From DATESZ01 sp035283845 (lineage in GTDB: Bacteria > Desulfobacterota > Syntrophia > Syntrophales > JACQWR01): a stretch of 12,166 bases of DNA. Location of the stretch: NCBI GenBank assembly GCA_035283845.1, contig DATESZ010000128.1:1-12166 (forward strand). The letters run 5' to 3'. Positions 1 through 5,930 of the stretch are shown here, piece after piece. How positions within the stretch are numbered: the stretch's first letter is position 1; each line of letters starts with the position of its first letter. The notes under the pieces were generated by a model. It searched no databases, was not told where the DNA came from, and saw only the letters and a list, made by a program, of their open reading frames with translations. The position numbers were made by a program, and so were the translations under genes.

Positions 1-361
1 TACCGAAATAAATATCGCCGGCATCATAGACCTTCTGCAAGATCATCTGAACCGTTTTTATGTGGCGCTTATCCGTTGTCCTGATGAAATCATCGTTACT
101 GATGGATAGTTCCGTCCAGAGACTTCGGAATTGGGCGCTGATCCGGTCGGCATACGCCTGTGGGGTTTCACCGGCCTTTCCAGACGCCTCAACAATTTTG
201 TCGCCATGTTCATCGGTACCGGTCAGGAAGAAGGTGCGGTAACCGGACATGCGGTGATACCTGGCCAAGACATCGGCCACTATGGTTGTGTAGGCGTGAC
301 CGATGTGGGGTGAAGCATTGACGTAATATATGGGGGTGGTAATATAAAAAGCCCTGTCCAT
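1..361 (-). CDS. metG: Methionyl-tRNA synthetase, N-terminal part (cut by window edge)
   Basis: This cytosolic class I aminoacyl-tRNA synthetase charges tRNA-Met, including the initiator, with methionine. Translating the minus strand from the ATG at 361-359 gives 120 residues with no stop before the window edge, so only the start of the protein (family usually over 500 residues) is here. The beginning MDRAFYITTPIYYVNASPHI is typical. The class I signature HIGH is at residues 19-22, and the FFLTGTDEHG motif of the Rossmann-fold catalytic domain is at about 44-53. The upstream gap to ricT is 51 bases, and a modest Shine-Dalgarno (GGAAAG) lies 8 bases before the ATG inside a perfect palindrome. 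Its place behind tmk-holB-ricT suggests it ends the same transcription unit. Whether it carries a C-terminal tRNA-binding domain cannot be seen. Confidence 0.96.
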   Translation of the reverse strand, partial: MDRAFYITTPIYYVNASPHIGHAYTTIVADVLARYHRMSGYRTFFLTGTDEHGDKIVEASGKAGETPQAYADRISAQFRSLWTELSISNDDFIRTTDKRHIKTVQMILQKVYDAGDIYFG

Positions 362-368
362 AAAAATA

Positions 369-382
369 TCTTTCCGGAAAGA
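369..382. repeat. 14-bp perfect palindrome overlapping the metG ribosome binding site
   Basis: The sequence TCTTTCCGGAAAGA equals its own reverse complement. It lies 8-21 bases upstream of the metG ATG and includes the probable Shine-Dalgarno GGAAAG. With no spacer it would make a poor RNA hairpin but could bind a dimeric protein. A perfect 14-mer palindrome is expected about once by chance in a window this size, so its function is unproven. Confidence 0.4.
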
Positions 383-412
383 AGTAGTGCCATGATGCCC
401 TGTTAGTAATCC

Positions 413-1201
413 CTAAATATCATTTACATTCTTTATAATCTCTTTGCCGTTTTCCAGCGCCACGACAATTTCACCGTGCAGCACGTTCTGCCTGAGCACC
501 TTGCCGCATCCCTCGGAAATATTAATCGTCTTTCCGCACTTGGGCATACCCTTTCTCATTTCAAGATAGCCCTCGTATTCAAAGGCTAAGCAACACATGA
601 GGCGGCCACAGAGCCCGGAAATCTTCTCCGGGTTCAATGACATGCCCTGCTCCTTTGCCATCTTGATGGAAACGCGGTCAATGTTCGGCAGCGCACTGGC
701 GCAACAAACCTCCCGGCCACAGATACCAAGGCCTTTAACCATCCTGATTTCCTGCCTGGCGCCAATTTGCCTCAATTCGATCCTCGTCTTGAATTTTTTT
801 ACCAGGTCTCTCACCAGATCCCGGAAATCAACACGATTTTCCGCTGTAAAATAAAAAATGATTTTGCTTTTATCAAAGGAATATTCCAGGCCGACCAACT
901 TCATGGGCAGGCTTCTGGCTAATATGCGTTCCTTGCAGAACTTGCGGGCGTCGTTCTCGAGGCCTCGATTATCTTCTATAATCTGCAAATCCGCATCCGT
1001 TGCCTTACGCACTACGTCTTTAATATTTATGGGTAATTTGTAGATCGGTACGGACTCGACGTAAGTTATCACAAGGCCTACTGCCAGGCCGTCCTCCCTA
1101 TTCACCACTACCCGATCGTTCTTTTGAAGAGGCAAGCCGCCGGAGCAGAATGTGCATATCTTTTCTTCCGATTTGAATTTTACTCCCACTATATTCTTCA
1201 A
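413..1201 (-). CDS. ricT: RicT/YaaT-family PSP1-domain protein
   Basis: The 262-residue product belongs to the PSP1 C-terminal domain family. In Bacillus the member RicT (YaaT) works with RicA and RicF in a complex that binds Fe-S clusters and affects RNase Y, biofilm and sporulation. The role outside Firmicutes is poorly defined, and no ricA or ricF is visible here. The central region (about 95-215) carries the hallmark motifs GLGICGREVCC (158-167) and SGLCGRLMCCL (196-205). There are eleven cysteines in all (16, 19, 89, 161, 166, 167, 198, 203, 204, 222, 232), consistent with metal or Fe-S binding. The first codon is TTG at 1201-1199, chosen because GAGAGG stands 6 bases upstream and the N-terminus MKNIVGVKFK fits the family. 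It follows holB by 30 bases, the arrangement known from Bacillus. Family assignment is firm; function here is inferred. Confidence 0.92.
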   Translation of the reverse strand: MKNIVGVKFKSEEKICTFCSGGLPLQKNDRVVVNREDGLAVGLVITYVESVPIYKLPINIKDVVRKATDADLQIIEDNRGLENDARKFCKERILARSLPMKLVGLEYSFDKSKIIFYFTAENRVDFRDLVRDLVKKFKTRIELRQIGARQEIRMVKGLGICGREVCCASALPNIDRVSIKMAKEQGMSLNPEKISGLCGRLMCCLAFEYEGYLEMRKGMPKCGKTINISEGCGKVLRQNVLHGEIVVALENGKEIIKNVNDI

Positions 1202-1231
1202 CTGGCGCCTCTCTTTTTTTGACGCATTTAA

Positions 1232-2206
1232 CTACCAGTTAACTCTAAACATCATTACTTCCAAAGTCAATGTCTTATCCGCGTACTGCTCGACGGCCCC
1301 TACGGCCCGATCTATACTTTTGATATTGCTGAGGATGTCCTTTGTCGATAGCCGACCGGCAAGGGACTTTATGATATCTATCCTGTCCTGATTTATGAGA
1401 CTTACCGTTTCCCCTGTTTCCTTGTAGATCATGGCATCACGATAGCAGATGCGCAAAATACTTAGCCTCTCCAGCGCCTCATCCCTGTCCTGTCCGAGGC
1501 TGGCGAGACGGGACAAACGCTTCAGGGGATCCTGCATCTGCCCCGCCGTCAAAATATCCATTAATTCATTGCGCGCGCTGAGGTAGGAACCGCTCTGCAT
1601 TTCCAGAGCGCGGGCGATACTCCCGCCGGAAGAGGCGGCCAGCAGACGGGCGGCCTGAGTGTCGATAGATAACCGCGTCTGTAAAAAAGAAGCCACTGTT
1701 TCTTCCACGGGAGGATTGAATCCCACTTGCCGACAACGGGAAAGGATCGTTGCCGGCAAGTGGGAAGGCCTGGCCGTAACCAGTATTAAAATATTGGCTG
1801 AAGGCGGTTCTTCTAATGTCTTCAAAAGGGCATTGGCTGCGGCTTCGTTCATCCTGTCAGCTTCGTCTATGATGCAAACCCGCCTTTTCCCCTCCCAGGG
1901 TTTAAACTTCATGCGTTCCTGAAGGTCCCGGATGGCCTGGATTTTTATATACTGGCCTTCCGCTTCAAGGGTGATAATATCAAGATGATTTTTATGATCC
2001 GCCTTCCGGCAGGCATCACAGGCATCACAGGCATCCCGGTCATTTGCCCGGCAGTTCAGGGCTTTGGCAAAGGCGATGGCAGTGGTCTTTTTACCTATTC
2101 CCTCCATGCCATAAAAAAGAAAGGCATGGGGTGCACGGTTTTGGACCATGGAACTTTGCAGATGGGCAATCTGCTTTTCGTGACCGAATATATCTCTGAA
2201 AGACAT
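1232..2206 (-). CDS. holB: DNA polymerase III subunit delta' (clamp-loader stator)
   Basis: This subunit of the DnaX clamp loader helps place the beta sliding clamp on primed DNA. The chosen ATG at 2206 gives 324 residues starting MSFRDIFGHEKQIAHLQSSM, as usual for the family. A CGAGG sequence lies 11 bases upstream and the gap to tmk is 20 bases. A longer start at 2260 would overlap tmk and adds an untypical 18-residue leader. The AAA+ core has GMEGIGKKT (33-41), where the usual Ser/Thr after GK is lysine; delta' is commonly inactive in ATP hydrolysis, so this fits. A zinc module follows with cysteines 52, 60, 63 and 66, then DEAD (114-117), LEEPP (131-135) and the clamp-loader SRC motif (156-158). 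The C-terminal collar domain is less conserved. DnaX is a less likely alternative because of the length and the altered P-loop. Confidence 0.95.
   Translation of the reverse strand: MSFRDIFGHEKQIAHLQSSMVQNRAPHAFLFYGMEGIGKKTTAIAFAKALNCRANDRDACDACDACRKADHKNHLDIITLEAEGQYIKIQAIRDLQERMKFKPWEGKRRVCIIDEADRMNEAAANALLKTLEEPPSANILILVTARPSHLPATILSRCRQVGFNPPVEETVASFLQTRLSIDTQAARLLAASSGGSIARALEMQSGSYLSARNELMDILTAGQMQDPLKRLSRLASLGQDRDEALERLSILRICYRDAMIYKETGETVSLINQDRIDIIKSLAGRLSTKDILSNIKSIDRAVGAVEQYADKTLTLEVMMFRVNW
2011..2037 (-). repeat. Three 9-bp tandem units coding the zinc knuckle of delta'
   Basis: On the plus strand aggcatcac occurs twice in direct succession (2011-2019, 2020-2028), followed by aggcatccc (2029-2037). 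In the holB frame these code for Asp-Ala-Cys three times (residues 58-66), giving three of the four zinc cysteines at regular CxxC spacing. The near identity at DNA level suggests slippage-type duplication or strong codon constraint. Confidence 0.8.
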
Positions 2207-2226
2207 ATAGCTGATGGCCTCGTTCT

Positions 2227-2874
2227 TTATCTTGCCAGGAGTTTTTCTAATTGCGCACATACATCTCGGTGCACAGCAACCGCTTCGCGGGAAGCATCAA
2301 TGATCCGGTATCTTTCCGGTTCCGCTTCTGCAAGGGTAAGATATCCTTCCCTTATCTTCTGGTGAAACTCCCGTTCTTCCATTTCAAAACGATCTTCAAG
2401 GGCAAACCCTTTCCCCTTGATCTGTGCTATTCTGTCCATAGCCCTTCCGAGACCCGCCTCCACGGGCAAATCAAGAAGAATGGTCCGTTCCGGTTTCAGG
2501 GAGCCGGACGAAAAATCATGGAGGCCTTTAATAAAATTGATGTTCAATCCGCGTCCGAAACCCTGATAGGCCAGGGTTGCGTCAAAAAAACGGTCGCATA
2601 AAACCCACTTGCCTTGCTTTAGCGCCGGCAGGATCACATCTCTTACATGCTGAGAGCGTGCGGCAATGAAAAGGAAAAGCTCGGATTCCGGAGAGATCGG
2701 GCAGGCCCCCCTGTTTAAGAGGATTTCCCTGATTCTTTCCCCTAATGGCGTGCCGCCCGGCTCACCGGTAACGATATAAGGGGCGCCTGCCGCCTTCAGG
2801 TATGCGCCTGCCATTCTAATCTGGGTTGTTTTACCGGAGCCTTCAATTCCTTCAAAGGTTATCAGTCGCGTCAT
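2227..2874 (-). CDS. tmk: Thymidylate kinase
   Basis: The 215-residue enzyme phosphorylates dTMP to dTDP with ATP, the step that joins the de novo and salvage routes to dTTP. It begins MTRLITFEGIEGSGKTTQ, with the P-loop at 8-17. The dTMP-binding DR motif (CDRFFDATLAYQGFGRG, 93-109) follows, and the LID region GLGRAMDRIA (141-150) is near the expected place. Lack of an Arg inside the P-loop and basic residues in the LID suggest the E. coli-like type II arrangement. Length is normal. The start is fixed by the conserved N-terminus; the ribosome binding site is weak (GAAG-like). It is the first gene after the terminator at 2974-3021 and is followed by holB after 20 bases, so it probably heads a tmk-holB-ricT-metG unit. 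Confidence 0.96.
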   Translation of the reverse strand: MTRLITFEGIEGSGKTTQIRMAGAYLKAAGAPYIVTGEPGGTPLGERIREILLNRGACPISPESELFLFIAARSQHVRDVILPALKQGKWVLCDRFFDATLAYQGFGRGLNINFIKGLHDFSSGSLKPERTILLDLPVEAGLGRAMDRIAQIKGKGFALEDRFEMEEREFHQKIREGYLTLAEAEPERYRIIDASREAVAVHRDVCAQLEKLLAR

Positions 2875-2914
2875 ATAGATTTTCTTCGGCTTTTCGGCGT
2901 CGTCTAATATCGGT

Positions 2915-2934
2915 CGTTTTACGACGTTTTACGA
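2915..2934. repeat. Perfect 10-bp tandem direct repeat upstream of tmk
   Basis: The unit cgttttacga occurs twice head to tail (2915-2924, 2925-2934), 41-60 bases upstream of the tmk ATG. The junction also makes a short inverted repeat, gtcgt-ttt-acgac (2913-2925). One helical turn of spacing would suit cooperative protein binding near a promoter. I see no convincing -35/-10 pair in the spacer, so the regulatory role is a guess. Confidence 0.5.
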
Positions 2935-2973
2935 GAGCATCGCCTTTAGATAATGTCGGAAAGGATATAAGAA

Positions 2974-3021
2974 GAAAAAACAGGGGGGACACCGGCCCTT
3001 TCGGGCAAATACCTCCCCCCT
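2974..3021 (-). terminator. Rho-independent terminator after the ferredoxin gene
   Basis: Reading the minus strand, AGGGGGGA (3021-3014) pairs perfectly with TCCCCCCT (2989-2982). A nested GCCC-GAAA-GGGC hairpin (3006-2995) sits inside, with a stable GNRA-type tetraloop. The outer stem is followed by TG and then six Ts (2980-2975). It starts 23 bases after the ferredoxin stop codon. This is a strong intrinsic terminator and marks the end of the isoprenoid/Fe-S gene string. Confidence 0.9.
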
Positions 3022-3044
3022 TTGGGTTAACGGCGAAGGACAGA

Positions 3045-3224
3045 TTATTTTTCGTCTCCGGCTACGATTGCTTCTACCGGACATTGCTCCGCACAGGTTC
3101 CGCAATCCGTACAAAGCTTCGGATCGATAACATATTTTTCGTCTCCTTCGCTGATCGCATCCACGGGGCATTCATCCTGGCAAGAGCCGCAAGCGATGCA
3201 CTCATCCGTAATTACATAGGCCAT
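3045..3224 (-). CDS. 2[4Fe-4S] ferredoxin, 59 residues
   Basis: This small electron carrier is of the clostridial type, a soluble low-potential protein serving anaerobic redox enzymes. Translation of 3224-3045 gives 59 residues beginning MAYVITDECIACGSCQDECP. Two full CxxCxxCxxxCP motifs are visible: cysteines 9, 12, 15, 19 and 38, 41, 44, 48. Each motif's last Cys normally ligates the other cluster. A textbook AAGGAGG lies 7 bases before the ATG, so the start is certain. It is the last gene before the terminator and follows the Nfu-type gene by 82 bases. The ends of the two halves share a 14-bp identical stretch (3133-3146 and 3046-3059, both coding Gly-Asp-Glu-Lys), a trace of the internal duplication of this fold. 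It might donate electrons to IspH from the same string; that is inference. Confidence 0.96.
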   Translation of the reverse strand: MAYVITDECIACGSCQDECPVDAISEGDEKYVIDPKLCTDCGTCAEQCPVEAIVAGDEK

Positions 3225-3306
3225 ATTTTTTCCTCCTTATTTGAATTTTGACGGCTTGTTAAAATACAATCAATTTCAGACCTGCTTTATTCGTTCCATA
3301 TATCTT

Positions 3307-3528
3307 CTATACTGAAACAACCTCTTTTACCTGCGGAACCTCTTGTTTTAAATGCTTTTCAATTCCCATCTTTAAGGTCATCTGCGACATGGGGCAGCCT
3401 CCGCAGGCGCCCAGTAACTTGACCTTTACAACACCATCTTCGCTGACGTCAACCAGTTCAACATCCCCGCCGTCAATCTGCAGTTTGGGTCTTATCTGCT
3501 CAATTGCCTTTTGCACTTCTTCTTTCAT
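3307..3528 (-). CDS. NifU C-terminal-domain (Nfu-type) Fe-S cluster protein
   Basis: The 73-residue protein consists of essentially one Nfu domain, which binds a [4Fe-4S] cluster between two monomers and passes it to client apoproteins. The start MKEEVQKAIEQIRPKLQIDG matches the family, and the ligand motif GACGGCPMS (40-48) supplies cysteines 42 and 45. There is no N-terminal scaffold (IscU-like) or A-type domain, so it is the short stand-alone form found in many anaerobes and Gram-positives. A strong GGAGG lies 6 bases before the ATG. It follows the lipoprotein gene by 47 bases and precedes the ferredoxin gene by 82. In this string the obvious Fe-S clients are IspH and the ferredoxin, but Nfu proteins usually serve many targets. 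Confidence 0.93.
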   Translation of the reverse strand: MKEEVQKAIEQIRPKLQIDGGDVELVDVSEDGVVKVKLLGACGGCPMSQMTLKMGIEKHLKQEVPQVKEVVSV

Positions 3529-3575
3529 ATCTCACCTCCATCTTACTGAATAAGACTTAATTTTCTCATTCCTCA

Positions 3576-4163
3576 TCAATGCGGCATAGCGCCGACCATC
3601 TGTTTAACCACGTCCACGGCAACCGCGTTAAGCTCCGGTTTAATGAAGACATAATCAGGCGCCAGGTGATGCATCGCTTTCCATGTCAGCGCGCCTGTCT
3701 TCGCATTAATCATCTTCATTTCCAGACCCACCTTGGCCAGATTTTTGTCCGCTTCCTTCGTGTAATACCAGTAATCTACATTAACGAGCAAAAAAGCGTC
3801 AATCCCGGCCAGTTCACCTATCTTCCCGCTCAGTTCAGCGTCAGGAAAGTTTACCGCTTGTAATTTCGCAAGATAGTCCGATGTTGCCTTGCGTAAAGCT
3901 TCGTTGTCCCGAAGCAGACCATGAATTGTCTTAGCTGATAACACGCTCCTGAACCATTTTCTATCAGTCAATTCGCTGGTAATGATTTGATCAAGCGCCT
4001 CACGCACTTCTTCGCGGTCTCCCATATCCAGAGAAAGCAGCGCTATTGATTGGGGATGAAAATCCTTGGCTTCCGGGATTACCTGTGAAAAGCGAATATC
4101 TCCGCAGCCGCAAAACAGAAACAGCGCCGCCAGAGAAAAAAAACAATGTTTTGGTATTGCCAA
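3576..4163 (-). CDS. Putative lipoprotein with a TolB-N/CsgG-like fold
   Basis: I do not recognise a named family. With the TTG start at 4163 the product is 195 residues: a short positive start (MAIPKH), a hydrophobic stretch (8-18) and a probable lipidation cysteine at 20 (FCGC, a loose lipobox), indicating export and attachment to an outer or inner membrane. The mature part shows the pattern 'SIALLSLDMGD' (39-49), a helix, an 'RKWFRSVLS' strand (68-76), 'GIDAFLLVNVDYWYY' (120-134) and 'VGLEMKMINAKTGALTWKA' (145-163). That layout resembles TolB N-terminal, CsgG or FlgT-like envelope proteins, where the last motif describes a strand ending in a TG..W turn. A longer start at 4268 would overlap the upstream gene by 82 bases and bury the signal peptide. 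The 23-base gap to ispH-ubiA suggests co-transcription. Its role is unknown. Confidence 0.75.
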   Translation of the reverse strand: MAIPKHCFFSLAALFLFCGCGDIRFSQVIPEAKDFHPQSIALLSLDMGDREEVREALDQIITSELTDRKWFRSVLSAKTIHGLLRDNEALRKATSDYLAKLQAVNFPDAELSGKIGELAGIDAFLLVNVDYWYYTKEADKNLAKVGLEMKMINAKTGALTWKAMHHLAPDYVFIKPELNAVAVDVVKQMVGAMPH

Positions 4164-4173
4164 AGTATCTCCC
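4161..4173 (-). promoter_or_regulatory. Ribosome binding site and TTG start of the lipoprotein gene
   Basis: GGGAG (4173-4169) lies 5 bases before TTG (4163-4161). This start puts the hydrophobic signal sequence immediately at the N-terminus, with a Cys at residue 20, whereas the upstream ATG at 4268 has no comparable support. An in-frame TTG at 4178 is possible but sits upstream of this ribosome binding site. Confidence 0.7.
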
Positions 4174-4186
4174 GTCAAATTTCTTA

Positions 4187-5926
4187 TCAATAGGCGCGCC
4201 CGATAAAAACCAGCCACAACAAAGAAATGACACCCGCTATTATGTAGTTTGTTTCTAAAAGCCCCCATAATTCCATGCCGGAAAGCGCCGCCCTTCTATC
4301 ACAAAGTTTAAAACATATCAACACATAAAATAGACAAAGAAGCAGGGCAATACTGACCGATGCAGACCATCCGGCCGGAAAGGCGAAAGCAAGCAACAAA
4401 AACAAACCCCCCCATATTATCTTCACAATCTTTTCCGACGTTTCCCGGCCCACGATTACCGGAATCGTCTCCCGGCCGACCAATCTGTCATTTTGCATAT
4501 CTAAAATATCAGTCATGACTGAGCGGATAAAAACAACGGCGAAGGTAAATGAAAATGCCACAGCCATGCCGGTATTCAGATGAAAACCGGCGCCTGTCGC
4601 CGGCAGTACGGCCGTCACCATTGCCCAGGCCAGGGACATGGAAAGGTTTTTAGAACCAGGCAGCTCTCTGACGCTCCGGTAGCGCCATCCTGTCGGCAAT
4701 ACCGGGATATTATAAAGTACGCCCAACAAGGAAATTACCGACAGGAGAAGGAAGGATATTGACCCCTGCGCGAAGGCTAAAATCAGTGAGGAAATTAATG
4801 CGGCAATGGCCAGAAAAATAAAAAGCGGCTCGCGTTTCAGATAGATTGCTTCCCTGAACGAACCGATGATATTGATTTTATTGTCAGTGAACCTGTTTAA
4901 GACATGCATTGCATAAACGTAAAAGGAGGCCGTAAGAAAATTGTTTAATTTAAGGTCGAGATTTTGAATAAGTGCGCAGGCTAAGTAAAGACATCCGGCG
5001 CCGATAGCCGAATAGATGTCTGTACGGACAAGAAAGAGCCAGAAATTAAAGAGGCTTTTTGACTTTTTTTCGCCCCCGGCCTGAAAACTTGTAATATTGT
5101 TCACGACGCGATCGATGATCCAATTGGGTGTCGATGCCCCTGCCGAAACTCCGATACTTTTATAGCGGCCTAATGGCAGTTCTTTCAGTTCTTCAGATGT
5201 TTCAATGTAGAAAGTCGGTGTTCCCTGCCGTTCGGAGATATCGGCTAAGCGCCTCGTATTGGCGCTGTTTGCACCCCCTACAATAACCATGGCATCCATC
5301 TGAGAGGCAAGGTCTTTGAGCTCCTTTTGCCTCTTTTCCGTAGAATCGCAAATGGTATCAAAAACAATCGCCTGGGGCATTTTTACTTTGATGATCTTTA
5401 TAATTTCATCATATAAATCCTTACGTTGCGTTGTCTGAGCGACAATGCCCACCTTGTCTGCGACGGGAAGATTAACCGCATCCTCCCTGCTTTCTACAAC
5501 GATCCCCCGGCCCGCGGCGTAGCCAAGCAATCCGATTATCTCGGGATGCCCCTTGTCCCCCACGATAATGATGGTATAACCACGGGCGACGTACTTCTTA
5601 ATAATGGCCTGAACACGGGCCACCTTCGGGCAGGTGGCGTCAACAATTTTCAAGCCCCGCCGCTTGATTCTCCTCCTATCTTCGGGCGAAATGCCGTGGG
5701 CTCTGATGACCAATGTTGCTTCCTCTCCCAGAGGGATATCATCGATGTTTGCAACAGGCGCGATACCCCGTTTTTTCAACAGTTCGACAGTCTGGGGATT
5801 GTGAATCAGGGGGCCATAGGTATAAATTTTTCCCCGGCCTTGACTTAGGGCAACGTCAAGCACCCGATCCACCGCCCGTTTGACACCCGGACAGAAGCCG
5901 GCCGTCTCTGCCAGTTTAACGCTCAT
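4187..5926 (-). CDS. ispH: IspH (HMBPP reductase) fused to a UbiA-family prenyltransferase
   Basis: The 579-residue protein joins two enzymes in one frame. Residues 1-280 are IspH, the [4Fe-4S] enzyme that reduces HMBPP to IPP and DMAPP in the last MEP step. Visible are the cluster cysteines 12 (AGFCPGVKRAV), 99 (DATCPKV) and 193 (DTICDST), the substrate histidines 42, 77 and 127, E129 and the AQTT motif (163-166), plus SAGASTPNWII near 261-271. After a short linker (about 281-292) come roughly eight to nine hydrophobic segments to the end. These carry UbiA motifs: NRFTDNKIN (344-352) in the position of NDxxDxxxD, LYNIPVLP (404-411) and DILDMQNDRLVGRETIP (473-489). UbiA enzymes move a prenyl chain from its diphosphate to an acceptor in the membrane; the acceptor here is unknown. 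AAGGA lies 9 bases before the ATG, 4 bases after the tlyA stop. No internal start or ribosome binding site is evident at the junction. Confidence 0.93.
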   Translation of the reverse strand: MSVKLAETAGFCPGVKRAVDRVLDVALSQGRGKIYTYGPLIHNPQTVELLKKRGIAPVANIDDIPLGEEATLVIRAHGISPEDRRRIKRRGLKIVDATCPKVARVQAIIKKYVARGYTIIIVGDKGHPEIIGLLGYAAGRGIVVESREDAVNLPVADKVGIVAQTTQRKDLYDEIIKIIKVKMPQAIVFDTICDSTEKRQKELKDLASQMDAMVIVGGANSANTRRLADISERQGTPTFYIETSEELKELPLGRYKSIGVSAGASTPNWIIDRVVNNITSFQAGGEKKSKSLFNFWLFLVRTDIYSAIGAGCLYLACALIQNLDLKLNNFLTASFYVYAMHVLNRFTDNKINIIGSFREAIYLKREPLFIFLAIAALISSLILAFAQGSISFLLLSVISLLGVLYNIPVLPTGWRYRSVRELPGSKNLSMSLAWAMVTAVLPATGAGFHLNTGMAVAFSFTFAVVFIRSVMTDILDMQNDRLVGRETIPVIVGRETSEKIVKIIWGGLFLLLAFAFPAGWSASVSIALLLCLFYVLICFKLCDRRAALSGMELWGLLETNYIIAGVISLLWLVFIGRAY

Positions 5927-5930
5927 CTGT

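Noticed and set aside
2011..2037. CRISPR-like or intergenic satellite repeat
   Set aside because: The units are only 9 bp, have no spacers and lie in the holB coding frame.
2207..2260. Longer holB start at 2260
   Set aside because: It overlaps tmk by 34 bases and adds 18 residues before the conserved N-terminus.
2826..3251. Plus-strand open frame of 141 codons across the tmk-ferredoxin spacer
   Set aside because: It runs antisense through the terminator and the ferredoxin gene and shows no family features.
3225..3306. Separate promoter for the ferredoxin gene
   Set aside because: The spacer is AT-rich and has a TTGATT, but no convincing -10 element at proper spacing, so I do not call one.
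4164..4268. Upstream ATG extension of the lipoprotein gene to 4268
   Set aside because: It overlaps the end of ispH-ubiA by 82 bases, would place the signal sequence 35 residues inside the protein, and lacks the good ribosome binding site found before the TTG at 4163.
5040..5095. IspH-UbiA junction as an assembly or frameshift artefact
   Set aside because: The frame is continuous with normal codon use, no start codon with a ribosome binding site lies at the junction, and no homopolymer error is needed to join the parts. Read-level confirmation is still desirable.
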